The notes: generated by a model not told the origin, from the sequence alone. A stretch of DNA of 26,852 nt from JAAZLS01 sp964463285 (GCA_964463285.1 CAYXBB010000025.1:1-26852); one strand, 5' to 3'; counted from the first letter of the stretch, positions 15,083 to 23,359 are shown. Made by a program: numbers and translations.

Positions 15083-16267
15083 ATGGTGATTTTGGTCCAA
15101 ATGCCTAAACCAAAATTTATAATCTTATTTTTTACAATGTTTTTGATTATGCTGTCCGGCAGGGCGGCGTTTGGGGTTTCGCCGGATCAGGGGTGTTTGG
15201 AATCCCAGCTAGATTTAAATTATTTTGATCGCTACTGGGGGGAACTGGAACAGGGGGCGGGGGAGCACCTGCCGGGTTTAAGCTGGCGTGACTTTCTGTT
15301 GACGCCGGGCAAGGAAGGGGTAAAACTGGATCCGGGGCGGATTTTCGGAGGCCTGGGGCGATACCTGCTGAGGGAGATAATCTTTAACATCAAGCTCTTC
15401 GGGCAACTGCTCCTTCTTTCAGTGGCGGCGGCATTTCTAAAAAATCTGGAGACCGCTTTTGGCCGGGAAGAAGTGGCTGCCCTGGCTAGGGCCATAGTAT
15501 TTGTGGTCTTGATCGGAGTGGTCATGCACAGTTTTGGAGCTGCTTTGATCCTGGCCCGGGATACGGTGGGGAAAATGGTGGAGTTTAGCCTGGCCTTGCT
15601 GCCTACCCTGCTGGCCCTGCTGGCCTCGTTGGGAAGCTTTGCATCTTTTACCATATTTCACCCATTAGTGATCTTTGCAATAAATTTTTTTGGAACGTTT
15701 ATACAGCAGGTAATACTGCCGCTTATATTTTTAAGCGCGGTTCTGGCTTTGGCCAATCAATTTTCGCCCCAGATCAAAATCGGCAAACTATCCGATCTTT
15801 TAAAGGATATCAGCGCCTGGGGGTTGGGGTTATGTGTTACTTTGTTTACCGGAATTTTTGCGGTGCAGGGGGTGGCCGGTACCGTCTCCGACGCAGTAAG
15901 TTTGAGAGCGGCGAAATATATGACCACGGCCCTGGTACCGGTGGTGGGCAAGATGCTGGCTGATTCGGTGGAGACCGTGGCCGGCGCTTCCCTAATTTTA
16001 AAAAACGGCATTTACCTTGCCGGAACGGTGCTACTGGCGCTTCAGGCGATTTTCCCGCTGATTACACTTCTGGCATTGATCGCCATCTACAAGCTGTCTG
16101 CGGCCCTGGTTCAACCGTTGGGAGAGGCAAATCTGGGTGAGGCTATCAATGCCATGGGCAACTGTCTCCAGCTAATGTTTGCCGCGGTGGCTTCGGTTGC
16201 CGTGCTGTTCATAATTGCGGTAACCGCAGTGGTTGGAGCCGGAAATGCGGCGATAATGTTTCGCTAA
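15083..16267 (+). CDS. spoIIIAE: Stage III sporulation protein AE
   Basis: 394 residues: an N-terminal signal-like segment (FIILFFTMFLIMLSGRAAFG), a soluble stretch, then six or more membrane helices, matching SpoIIIAE. Conserved-style segments include LLPTLLALLASLGSFASFTIFHP, FFGTFIQQVILPLIFLS, GIFAVQGVAGTVSDAVSLRAAKY and ADSVETVAGASLILKNG. ATG 15083 follows GGGGAGA. The TAA stop overlaps the first bases of a palindromic repeat, and the last 24 bases of the gene are duplicated after the assembly gap at 16395-16404. Confidence 0.95.
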   Translation: MVILVQMPKPKFIILFFTMFLIMLSGRAAFGVSPDQGCLESQLDLNYFDRYWGELEQGAGEHLPGLSWRDFLLTPGKEGVKLDPGRIFGGLGRYLLREIIFNIKLFGQLLLLSVAAAFLKNLETAFGREEVAALARAIVFVVLIGVVMHSFGAALILARDTVGKMVEFSLALLPTLLALLASLGSFASFTIFHPLVIFAINFFGTFIQQVILPLIFLSAVLALANQFSPQIKIGKLSDLLKDISAWGLGLCVTLFTGIFAVQGVAGTVSDAVSLRAAKYMTTALVPVVGKMLADSVETVAGASLILKNGIYLAGTVLLALQAIFPLITLLALIAIYKLSAALVQPLGEANLGEAINAMGNCLQLMFAAVASVAVLFIIAVTAVVGAGNAAIMFR

Positions 16268-16471
16268 ATCCCCCCTGCCCCCTTTTTCAAAGGGGGGGAT
16301 AGGAAGAGGGGTTACATTCTTCCTTGCCAAGGGAAGGGAATAACCCCGGGGACAAGGATTAAAGTCCCCCTTTTGTAAAGGGGGATTTAGGGGGNNNNNN
16401 NNNNAATGCGGCGATAATGTTTCGCTAAATCCCCCCTGCCCCCTTTTTCAAAGGGAGATTTAGGGGGATTT
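16266..16471. repeat. C/T-rich palindromic element between spoIIIAE and spoIIIAF, two versions
   Basis: Two versions flank the gap. The short one (16427-16471) is a 45-bp palindrome: AAATCCCCC pairs with GGGGGATTT, and inner CCCTTT pairs with AAAGGG. The long one (16266-16394) starts with the same left end, carries about 70 extra bases, then CCCCCTTTTGTAAAGGGGG and GATTTAGGGGG. Both begin at the spoIIIAE stop codon. A degraded relative lies at 9041-9109. The form is that of a small non-autonomous palindromic repeat with no coding capacity. Confidence 0.75.
16395..16404. other. Assembly gap (10 N) with duplicated flank
   Basis: Ten N. The 51 bases at 16405-16455 exactly repeat 16244-16294, from the end of spoIIIAE into the repeat element. 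After the shared 51 bases the two sides diverge. This looks like a scaffold join of two alternative paths and not a true tandem copy. Confidence 0.95.
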
Positions 16472-16502
16472 TATAAGGTATCGGCTTCGGGGAGGAAAAA
16501 AG

Positions 16503-17108
16503 ATGCTGGAAAGAATCGGAGAACTGGCCCGGAACCTGGTAGTGATTATATTTGTGGCTACCTTGCTGGAGATGCTTATCCCTCAGGGCAGTTTCAGCCG
16601 TTACCTGCGGCTGGTGACCGGCTTGCTGGTAATCCTGCTGGTGGTAACTTTTATTGGTACCCTGGTGAACCGTATTCCCGGGCAAATTTCTCTGGTTCCA
16701 GTTACCGCCGCTGCGGGGAAACAGGACGGGACCCTGGAGCAGGGGGATCGACTATGGCAGTTGAACCGGCAGCAGGCAGTAACTGTATACCGAACCGCCC
16801 TGACCAAATTGATCGAGGAGGAAATCCGGGACCATGAAGGGGTGATTCCGGTCTCGATAAACCTTCAGATTGAAGAAGATCAGACAAACCCGCTGTTTGG
16901 TTCGATTTATCAGGCTGTAATCAAAATAACCTCTGCGCCTGAAACGGTGAGCTCGGCAGAGGGATCCATCCGGATAGAACCGGTTAAAATCGGTTCCGAC
17001 GCCAATCCCGGTAATTGGAGTGAACAGCGGGTTCCGGAGCTGGAGTCGGCTTTGGCCCGGCGGTTGGAGCTTTCGCCGGGACAGATCGAAGTTTGGAAGG
17101 GAAATTGA
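16503..17108 (+). CDS. spoIIIAF: Stage III sporulation protein AF
   Basis: 201 residues. Two N-terminal membrane helices (LVVIIFVATLLEMLIPQG and YLRLVTGLLVILLVVTFIGTLV) and a soluble C-terminal domain with the ring-building-motif-like pattern (INLQIEEDQTNPLFGSIYQA, LARRLELSPGQIEVWKGN). The MLIPQGSFSRYLRLVTGLLVILLV wording is typical. ATG 16503 follows GGGGAGG by about 6 bases. It is separated from spoIIIAE by a palindromic repeat and an assembly gap, whereas the other operon members are tightly packed. Confidence 0.93.
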   Translation: MLERIGELARNLVVIIFVATLLEMLIPQGSFSRYLRLVTGLLVILLVVTFIGTLVNRIPGQISLVPVTAAAGKQDGTLEQGDRLWQLNRQQAVTVYRTALTKLIEEEIRDHEGVIPVSINLQIEEDQTNPLFGSIYQAVIKITSAPETVSSAEGSIRIEPVKIGSDANPGNWSEQRVPELESALARRLELSPGQIEVWKGN

Positions 17109-17123
17109 ACCGGAGGCAGGATA

Positions 17124-17744
17124 GTGAAACAAGGGGAAAGGGAAAGCGGCAAGTTGAACCTATGGGAACAGATTGCCCGGGTTCTAAATAAGGATACCGG
17201 CCGTCCGTCAAAAAAATTTTACCGAACATTATTCCTGATGCTCTTGCTGGGGGTCGGGCTGTTATGGCTGGGCTCCTGGTTTACCCCCGGCAAGCAGGCA
17301 CCTTCGCAAACATTTGAAGAAACCGGGGGAGAGGAGACCGGGGGGCCGGAAGAACAGGCGATTATTTCGGGGCTAACGGAAATGATCGGGCAGATCAAGG
17401 GTGTTGGAGATGTAAAGATATTTATTACTCTGGATTCGGGAAGCAGGCTGGAACTGGTCAAAGATGAAGAGCGCACCCACCGGCAAACCCTGGAAGAAGA
17501 CAGCGGGGGCGGAAGTAGAGAGGTTATTGAACAAAACAACCATGAAAGTTACGTGATTTTAAGAAGCAGTCAAGGAGAAGAACATCCTCTGGTGATCCGG
17601 GAGCATACACCTTGCTACCGCGGGGTGCTGGTAGTGGCGGAGGGGGTGGAAAATCCGGTGATCAAGGCCCAGGTGGTGGAGGCGCTAAAGGCGACGCTTG
17701 GTCTTTCTTGTCACCGTATAACTGTTTTACCCCGTGGAAACTAA
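17124..17744 (+). CDS. spoIIIAG: Stage III sporulation protein AG
   Basis: 206 residues with one membrane helix at about 34-52 and an intermembrane domain. LTEMIGQIKGVGDVKIFITLDSGSRLELVKDE and RGVLVVAEGVENPVIKAQVVEALKATLGLSCHRITVLPRGN are the conserved SpoIIIAG segments. An insertion with EEDSGGGSREVIEQNNHESYVIL sits between them, where the family has a beta-triangle insertion. GTG 17124 follows GGAGG. It forms the large ring of the channel between forespore and mother cell. Confidence 0.95.
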   Translation: MKQGERESGKLNLWEQIARVLNKDTGRPSKKFYRTLFLMLLLGVGLLWLGSWFTPGKQAPSQTFEETGGEETGGPEEQAIISGLTEMIGQIKGVGDVKIFITLDSGSRLELVKDEERTHRQTLEEDSGGGSREVIEQNNHESYVILRSSQGEEHPLVIREHTPCYRGVLVVAEGVENPVIKAQVVEALKATLGLSCHRITVLPRGN

Positions 17745-17755
17745 AGGAAAGGATG

Positions 17756-18286
17756 ATGATAGTGAACAGAAGGATAATCTGGGTTTTATCAATGCTCCTG
17801 TTGATTGCGGGAACTTACTGGATTATCAGCGGTCTGGGGATCGAAATGAAAACCATGGATGAAATAATACCGGATAGTGAGCTGGGAGCCGATCCGGTGA
17901 TCAGCGGGGCGCAAAATGAATGGGATCTTGAGGAAGGCGGGGTGTTTTTTGTGGAGTACCGCCTAAAAAGAGATCGGGTTAGGGATCAAGAGATTGAGAT
18001 GCTCAACCAGGTTTTAGAGAACCCTCATTCCAGCCCGGAGGCCAAGCAAGAGGCAGAAAGCAAACTTTTATCTATAATTGATCTTATGGAGCTGGAGCTG
18101 ACGGTGGAAAATTTGATCCTGGCACAGGGATACGATGATGCGGTGTTTTTTTTCCGGAACCAGGTAGCCACCGTGCTGGTAAAAAGGGAGCAGTTAACCG
18201 GAGCTGAATTTGTTCAAATTGCAGAGATTGTGGCGATGGCGGTGGGGGTTGAGCGTGAGGACGTGCAGGTGATTGCCCAGCCGTAA
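17756..18286 (+). CDS. spoIIIAH: Stage III sporulation protein AH
   Basis: 176 residues: an N-terminal membrane helix (NRRIIWVLSMLLLIAGTYWI), a linker, then the YscJ/FliF-like ring domain with FFVEYRLKRDRVRDQEIEML, NPHSSPEAKQEAESKLL and the AQGYDDAVFFF / VATVLVKREQL segment. It binds forespore SpoIIQ (or its functional replacement) across the septum. ATG 17756 gives the usual MIVNRR beginning and is well spaced from AAAGGA; an in-frame start far upstream at 17612 lies inside spoIIIAG and is rejected. Last gene of the operon. Confidence 0.95.
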   Translation: MIVNRRIIWVLSMLLLIAGTYWIISGLGIEMKTMDEIIPDSELGADPVISGAQNEWDLEEGGVFFVEYRLKRDRVRDQEIEMLNQVLENPHSSPEAKQEAESKLLSIIDLMELELTVENLILAQGYDDAVFFFRNQVATVLVKREQLTGAEFVQIAEIVAMAVGVEREDVQVIAQP

Positions 18287-18347
18287 TTTGAAGAAGCCGG
18301 CGGGCGCAATATCCGCGCATAACCATAGCAGTAATTTCAGAGAGTAA

Positions 18348-18376
18348 TTGAACTGGAGCGGTTGTTTTGTTATAAT
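18348..18376 (+). promoter_or_regulatory. Sigma-A-like promoter for asp23-amaP
   Basis: TTGAAC at 18348-18353, 17-base spacer, TATAAT at 18371-18376. It is 67 bases before the asp23 ATG and after the end of spoIIIAH, so it would give the envelope module and possibly nusB expression independent of sporulation. Confidence 0.6.
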
Positions 18377-18443
18377 TAGCTTAATATTAACAGATTTTGG
18401 CCGGGGCGGAAGGCCCTAAATACCTTAAATTAAGGAGGTTATC

Positions 18444-18836
18444 ATGTCCGAACACGAACAAACTCTACCCACGGAGCTCGGTACAATTAAAATTTCCGAT
18501 GACGTAGTATCGATAATTGCCGGATTGGCGGCCACCGAAATTGAAGGGGTGGCGGCAATGAGCGGAGGTATTGCCGGCGGAATAGCGGAGGTGCTTGGCC
18601 GGCGCAATCTGGCAAAAGGGGTTAAGGTGGAGGTAGGCACTGAAGAATGCAATATTGATCTGTATGTGATTATTCGCTACGGGGCGCGTATTCCTGATGT
18701 ATGCTGGTCGGTTCAGGAAAACGTAAAAAAGGCTGTGGAAAGCATGACCGGTCTGCGGGTTCTCCAGGTAAATGTTCATGTTCAGGGGATTAATTTCCCC
18801 CAAAAAGAAGGAACGGCCGGCAAAGAATTGGAATAG
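18444..18836 (+). CDS. Asp23/Gls24 family envelope stress protein
   Basis: 130 residues. KISDDVVSIIAGLAATEIEGVAAMSGGIAGGIAEVLGRRN followed by KGVKVEVGTEECNIDLYVIIRYGARIPDVCWSVQENVKKAVESMTGL is a full Asp23 domain (YqhY type). In S. aureus such proteins coat the inner membrane via AmaP; in B. subtilis YqhY is genetically tied to acetyl-CoA carboxylase. ATG 18444 follows AAGGAGG. It sits between spoIIIAH and amaP. In B. subtilis accB-accC would lie just before it; they are absent here. Confidence 0.95.
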   Translation: MSEHEQTLPTELGTIKISDDVVSIIAGLAATEIEGVAAMSGGIAGGIAEVLGRRNLAKGVKVEVGTEECNIDLYVIIRYGARIPDVCWSVQENVKKAVESMTGLRVLQVNVHVQGINFPQKEGTAGKELE

Positions 18837-18882
18837 CAGATATTTTAAAAGTTTTGATGGCGCTAAAGGGGGCCGGCATCAC

Positions 18883-19437
18883 ATGAAAAATTTTTTAACG
18901 CGACTGGCGGCAGTGTTGCTGGGGATTGCCCTGTTGGTGACAGGTATATTTATTATTGCGGTTTCCTCCGACCTTCTGCCCGTGGTGGGGACAAGGCTTA
19001 AGCTAAGTGCAGGCCAGGCTTATCCGGTAATCGCCCTGGCCGGAGGGATAAACATTATCTCCTCTTTATTCCTGTTGCTGGCCATAGGATTGCGATCCTC
19101 CCGAAGGCCGGTGGAGACCATACTCTCCTACAGCGAGCTGGGGGAGGTCCGGATAAGCATCGGCGCTCTTGAAAACATGGTATTGCGGGTAACTCAGCAA
19201 CATAACGCAGTAAAAGAATCCAGCCGCAAGGTGGTAAAAACCCCCCGGGGATTGGTAATCTACCTGCGGGCCAAGGTTTTACCTGATTTAAATCTTCCCA
19301 CCCTTGCTTCTGAACTCCAGCAAAATATAAACAGCTATATTGAAGAGGTAACCGGTATAAAGGTGGCGGAAGTCAAGGTGTTGGTAGAAAACATTGTATC
19401 CGACATCACTATTCAAAAGAAACCGCCGTTAAAGTAG
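18883..19437 (+). CDS. amaP: Alkaline shock response membrane anchor protein AmaP
   Basis: 184 residues with two N-terminal membrane helices (LAAVLLGIALLVTGIFIIAVSS and YPVIALAGGINIISSLFLLLAIGL) and a soluble C-terminal domain distantly like Asp23 (SELGEVRISIGALENMVLRVTQQ, EEVTGIKVAEVKVLVENI). ATG 18883 follows AAAGGGGG by about 10 bases; an in-frame ATG at 18772 lies inside asp23 and is rejected. It is expected to tether Asp23 to the membrane. Confidence 0.9.
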   Translation: MKNFLTRLAAVLLGIALLVTGIFIIAVSSDLLPVVGTRLKLSAGQAYPVIALAGGINIISSLFLLLAIGLRSSRRPVETILSYSELGEVRISIGALENMVLRVTQQHNAVKESSRKVVKTPRGLVIYLRAKVLPDLNLPTLASELQQNINSYIEEVTGIKVAEVKVLVENIVSDITIQKKPPLK

Positions 19438-19465
19438 GGCTACATCTTAAGAGGAGGTAGCACTG

Positions 19466-19687
19466 TTGTCGGAATTTAATTTTCGCGAGCTGTTGGCAAA
19501 ACATTGGGGGAAAATAGCAGGCGCCCTGACGGGGTTAATCTTTGCCCTGGTAGTGGTAAGTTTCGGCTTTTGGAAGGGCATATTTATTGCGATCTGTGTG
19601 GTGGCAGGCTTAATTTTAGGCTGGTACGCCCAGGAAGACGGCTCGGGTTTAAAAAATCTGCTGGAAAAACTATTTAAAGGCAATTAA
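19466..19687 (+). CDS. DUF2273 small membrane protein
   Basis: 73 residues. Two close hydrophobic helices (KIAGALTGLIFALVVVSFGF and IFIAICVVAGLILGWYA) and the short basic tail typical of DUF2273, a companion of Asp23 and AmaP in Firmicutes. TTG 19466 follows GAGGAGG by 8 bases. The trio asp23, amaP and DUF2273 probably encodes one membrane-bound complex. Exact role unknown. Confidence 0.88.
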   Translation: MSEFNFRELLAKHWGKIAGALTGLIFALVVVSFGFWKGIFIAICVVAGLILGWYAQEDGSGLKNLLEKLFKGN

Positions 19688-19740
19688 TCCGATAATGCTT
19701 CCCCTGAATTTTCATCTTTACAGGTTCAGCCTGCAATCTT

Positions 19741-19780
19741 TTTGGTATGAACCTGTTTTGTTTGGTATAAACTTGTTATT
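19741..19780 (+). promoter_or_regulatory. Two 20-bp direct repeats, possible nusB promoter region
   Basis: TTTGGTATGAACCTGTT at 19741 and TTTGGTATAAACTTGTT at 19761 are near-identical direct repeats in the 147-bp gap before nusB. TTGGTA (19742) and TATAAA (19766-19771) with an 18-base spacer could be a weak promoter, with the repeat creating both elements. Two direct repeats could also be an operator. No other feature is seen in this gap. Confidence 0.3.
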
Positions 19781-19834
19781 CAAAGGCACCGGTAAGGTAC
19801 TGATGGGGTATAGATTTTAAAGGAGGTTGCCGGT

Positions 19835-20251
19835 TTGAGCCGTCGTTTATCCCGAGAAATAGCATTCAAGGCTTTGTTTCAAATTGATGTCGGAAAGTGT
19901 GCTTCCAGATCGGCCCTGCTGTACTCTATGAAAGGGTTCAAGCTGACCGGAGAGGAACAGCAGTTCATCCGGGAGGCGGTGGAGGGCACGCTGACCAATT
20001 TAGAACAGATAGACAAAATCATTAAAAGACACCTGATCAACTGGCAGTTGAAAAGGCTTCCGGCGGTTAATCGCAACCTTTTGAGACTGGCCCTGTACGA
20101 GATAATATACCGATCGGATATCCCCCTGGCGGTCTCCATTAACGAGGCTCTCGAGCTGGCCAAAAAATACGGCAGCAGCGAGGAAGGAGTAGCTTTTATC
20201 AATAGTGTTCTGGATCGGGCTTCCGGGGAAAATTTGCACAGGGAGGGATAG
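19835..20251 (+). CDS. nusB: Transcription antitermination factor NusB
   Basis: All-helical RNA-binding protein of 138 residues that acts with NusE (S10) on boxA in rRNA transcription. SRRLSREIAFKALFQIDVGK, DKIIKRHLINWQLKRLPAVNRNLLRLALYEIIY, VSINEALELAKKYGSSEEGVAFINSVLDR are the conserved segments. TTG 19835 follows AAAGGAGG by about 8 bases. It directly precedes a TsaD-like gene with 3 bases between them. Confidence 0.96.
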   Translation: MSRRLSREIAFKALFQIDVGKCASRSALLYSMKGFKLTGEEQQFIREAVEGTLTNLEQIDKIIKRHLINWQLKRLPAVNRNLLRLALYEIIYRSDIPLAVSINEALELAKKYGSSEEGVAFINSVLDRASGENLHREG

Positions 20252-20254
20252 ATC

Positions 20255-21196
20255 TTGCTGCTACTTGCCCTGGATACTTCTGCGTATACTACCTCTTTGG
20301 CCCTGGCGGATGAACAGGAGTGTTTGCAATGGGAAGATCGCCGGTTGCTTCCGGTAGATAAAGGGCAGCGGGGGCTGCGCCAATCGGAGGCAGTTTTTGG
20401 TCATCTAAAAAATTTAACCCCTCTTTGGGAGGCGGGATCGAAACACCTGGCCGGTAGAAAGCTGCTGGCGGTGACGGCGGCTACCCGCCCTCGCCCGATT
20501 AAAAACTCGTATATGCCGGTTTTTAAGGTAGGGCAGGCTTTTGGAACATTTATTGCCCAAACCATGGGGCTTCGGTTTATGCCTACCTCTCACCAGGAGG
20601 GGCACATTATGGCCGGCCTCTGGTCGGTCGGGCTGCCTCCCGGCCGCTATTTGGCAGTACACCTGTCCGGGGGTACCACCGATATTCTCTCGGTAATTGA
20701 AGATCCTCCGGGTGAACTGCATATCCGGGCTATTGGGGGTAGCGTTGATTTACATGCCGGGCAGTTTGTCGACCGGCTGGGAGTGGCCATGGGCTTTGAA
20801 TTTCCAGCGGGCCAAAGCCTGGAGGAACTGGCTTGCAGCGGCTCCAGCGACTTGCCCAGGTTGCCGCCGGCGGTAACCGGCACGCAGATCAGCTTTTCCG
20901 GGCCGGCCAGCCAGGCGGAACGTTATTTACACCAGGGATGTCCACCCGGAGAACTGGCCCGGGCGGTGGAAATTTGTCTGGCTGATTCCCTGGCTCTGGC
21001 CCTGGAAGCCGCTCCGAATCTAACTTCTTTTAAAAGCGTGCTTTTGGTAGGGGGAGTGGCCTCCAACCGATTTATTCGAAAGCGATTGGAAGAAAAATTT
21101 CGGGAACTGCCTCTAAATTTTGCCGGCCCCGGCCTTTCGACAGACAATGCGGTAGGGGTGGCTATGCAGGCTGTCCGTAAGCTGGCCCATTCCTAA
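20255..21196 (+). CDS. TsaD/Kae1-like paralogue (O-sialoglycoprotein endopeptidase-like)
   Basis: 313 residues, ASKHA fold. LALDTSAYTTSLAL replaces the usual TsaD start (ETSCDET-type). The metal-binding histidines H113 and H117 (SHQEGH) and the late aspartate D297 (STDNAVGVAM) are kept, as is LSGGTTDIL. The middle differs from TsaD: TRPRPIKNSYMPVFKVGQAFG and AIGGSVDLHAGQFVDRLGVAMGFEFPAGQSLEELA. I therefore call it a paralogue and not the tRNA t6A synthase itself. TTG 20255 follows GGGAGGGA and lies 3 bases after nusB. Function unknown; a canonical tsaD is expected elsewhere. Confidence 0.8.
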   Translation: MLLLALDTSAYTTSLALADEQECLQWEDRRLLPVDKGQRGLRQSEAVFGHLKNLTPLWEAGSKHLAGRKLLAVTAATRPRPIKNSYMPVFKVGQAFGTFIAQTMGLRFMPTSHQEGHIMAGLWSVGLPPGRYLAVHLSGGTTDILSVIEDPPGELHIRAIGGSVDLHAGQFVDRLGVAMGFEFPAGQSLEELACSGSSDLPRLPPAVTGTQISFSGPASQAERYLHQGCPPGELARAVEICLADSLALALEAAPNLTSFKSVLLVGGVASNRFIRKRLEEKFRELPLNFAGPGLSTDNAVGVAMQAVRKLAHS

Positions 21197-21373
21197 AATG
21201 GCTGCCGGCCCTAAAAGGATATTGCTGTCAATTGGCGAAATGTAGACAATGTTGACTAGTCCGAACAGGGTAAACATTAGCACTGCCTACTCCGGGGGGG
21301 TGGTGTAGAAAAAGTATCAGAGCCTTTATTTTTATAATAGCGTTACTGTAAATATTCCGAGGGAGAGGGGAAT

Positions 21374-23359
21374 ATGGCCAAAATTTATTTTAGCAGCTGG
21401 AACGGCCAAGTGATCGATGGCCGGGATAAAGAACTGAACCAGCGCCTGGAAACCTCCGAGCTTAATTTGCCCGATCAGCTAAACGGCCGGCCGGTAAGGG
21501 CGTTTCTGGGTTGGGGCGGGCTGGTGATTGTAGATCCGGAAATTAATATTGTGGAAGCGCTAAGGGTATTTTTTAAACAGGTTCAGAAAGAATCTTGCGG
21601 CCGCTGTATCCCCTGCCGTATTGGCAGCCAGGTTATTGCTGAAAAACTTGACCGCCTGGTAGTTGGGAAAGGAACTGCCTCCGATCTGCAGGTGCTTGCG
21701 CGTCTGGGGCGGCTGGTTAAAGATTGCTCACTTTGCCAGTTAGGCCAATCATCACCGGTGCCCCTGCTGGAAGCGCTTAGTTATTTTGCTCCTGATTTTG
21801 AAGCCTGTCTGGGCAGAGACCGGCCGGCTTCCCAGAAACTTTATTATCATTCTTTATTGACTACTCCCTGCCAGAACGGTTGTCCGGCACATATTGATAT
21901 TTACAAATATATCGGAGGAATCAGAGAAGGCTGCTACCAGGAGGCGCTGAAGGTTATACGTGAAAAAACCCCCCTGGTGGGAACCCTGGGCCGGGTTTGT
22001 GTTCATCCCTGCGAAGACAACTGTCGTCGCCAGTTGGTGGATGAACCGCTATCTATCCGGGTGTTAAAACGCTTTGTAGCCGATGAGGAGGTCAAACGCC
22101 GGCGAATCCCGCCCGAACAACAAGTTACCGGCAACCGGATTAAGGTGGCGGTAATCGGTTCCGGGCCGGCCGGACTGACCGCTGCTTACCGGCTGGCAGG
22201 CAAGGGTTACGAGGTTACTATTTTGGAAGCCCTTCCGGTTGCCGGAGGGATGCTGGCGGTGGGAATACCGAGTTACCGGCTGCCCAGGGAAATTTTAAAT
22301 GCCGAAATAGACCTGGTAAGATCCCGGGGGGTTGAGATCAAACTTAATACCCGGGTGGGATCAGATCTGCCGCTGACCCGGTTATGGGAAGAGGGCTTTA
22401 AAGCCATATTTGTTGCTACCGGACTTCATCAGAGCAGTTCCATGAGAGTGGAAGGAGAGGATGCCGGCTACCGGGGATTCATACCGGGGGTGGAATTTTT
22501 ACGGCGGGCCAACCTGGGCCAGAGCATGGAATTGGGGGAACGGGTAGCGGTAATTGGCGGCGGCAACGTGGCCATGGACTGTGCCCGCTCTTCGTTAAGG
22601 TTGGGAGCCGGGGAGGTCAACCTGGTTTACCGTCGGTCCCGGGCGGAGATGCCGGCCAATGAGGAGGAAGTGATCGCCGCCGAGGAAGAAGGAGTAAACT
22701 ATCATCTGCTGGCCAACCCGACCCGGATATTGGCTGAAAATGGACGGGTAACCGGCATGGAATGTATAAGAATGGAGTTGGGCGAACCCGATAGCAGCGG
22801 GCGGCGCCGGCCGGTGCCGGTGGAGGGCTCTGAATTTGTGATGAAGCTGGATACTATTGTGCCGGCCATCGGGCAGATTGCTGATCTGTCGCTGCTGGGG
22901 GAAAACAGCGGAGTAGGAATTTCCAGGCGGGGGACGCTGGAGGCGGATCTCTCCACCATGGCTACCTCGGTGCCCGGTATTTTTGCCGGGGGTGATGTGG
23001 TGCTGGGTGCCCGCACGGTGGTGGAAGCGGTGGCTACCGGAAACCGGGCCGCGGAGGCCATGGATGCTTATCTTAAACTTGGCAAGATCTTAGTCAACCC
23101 GCAGGTGGCTTTAGAACAGTTTATAGAACAGGTGGGGGTATTTAACTCCAACGAGAAGGTTTCACTGGTGGGAGGTAAGAGCAGGCAAACTGAGGAAGCC
23201 CTGCCTGTCTCGGAAAGGTTAACAGGTTTTAATGAGGTTGAGTTGGGATTCAAAAGCCCGGTAGAGGCCGTCTGCGAAGCGGAGCGTTGCGCCTTCTGTT
23301 TAAGCCTGGGTATGGTTATTACGGAACCAAGGGGAGGGGAATGCGGTGAAGACGATTAA
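21374..23359 (+). CDS. NuoF-cluster domain fused to GltD-like NAD(P)H flavoprotein
   Basis: 661 residues. Residues 74-135 match the C-terminal 4Fe-4S domain of NuoF (C75, C78, C81, C121), but the FMN/NADH-binding part of NuoF is missing. Residues 160-240 form a GltD-type dicluster domain (C166, C170, C209, C213, C217). An FAD Rossmann fold (VIGSGPAG, 261-267) and an NAD(P)H fold (IGGGNVAMDCA, 394-404) follow, then MATSVPGIFAGGDV. The C-terminus carries CAFC. The architecture recalls the beta subunit of NADP-linked formate dehydrogenase in acetogens. The ATG follows GAGAGGGG and the next gene overlaps by 14 bases. Physiological partner unknown. Confidence 0.85.
   Translation: MAKIYFSSWNGQVIDGRDKELNQRLETSELNLPDQLNGRPVRAFLGWGGLVIVDPEINIVEALRVFFKQVQKESCGRCIPCRIGSQVIAEKLDRLVVGKGTASDLQVLARLGRLVKDCSLCQLGQSSPVPLLEALSYFAPDFEACLGRDRPASQKLYYHSLLTTPCQNGCPAHIDIYKYIGGIREGCYQEALKVIREKTPLVGTLGRVCVHPCEDNCRRQLVDEPLSIRVLKRFVADEEVKRRRIPPEQQVTGNRIKVAVIGSGPAGLTAAYRLAGKGYEVTILEALPVAGGMLAVGIPSYRLPREILNAEIDLVRSRGVEIKLNTRVGSDLPLTRLWEEGFKAIFVATGLHQSSSMRVEGEDAGYRGFIPGVEFLRRANLGQSMELGERVAVIGGGNVAMDCARSSLRLGAGEVNLVYRRSRAEMPANEEEVIAAEEEGVNYHLLANPTRILAENGRVTGMECIRMELGEPDSSGRRRPVPVEGSEFVMKLDTIVPAIGQIADLSLLGENSGVGISRRGTLEADLSTMATSVPGIFAGGDVVLGARTVVEAVATGNRAAEAMDAYLKLGKILVNPQVALEQFIEQVGVFNSNEKVSLVGGKSRQTEEALPVSERLTGFNEVELGFKSPVEAVCEAERCAFCLSLGMVITEPRGGECGEDD

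Noticed and set aside
21333..21338. TATAAT before the redox pair as a promoter
   Set aside because: No acceptable -35 box at 16-18 bases upstream; TTGACT at 21252 is too far away.
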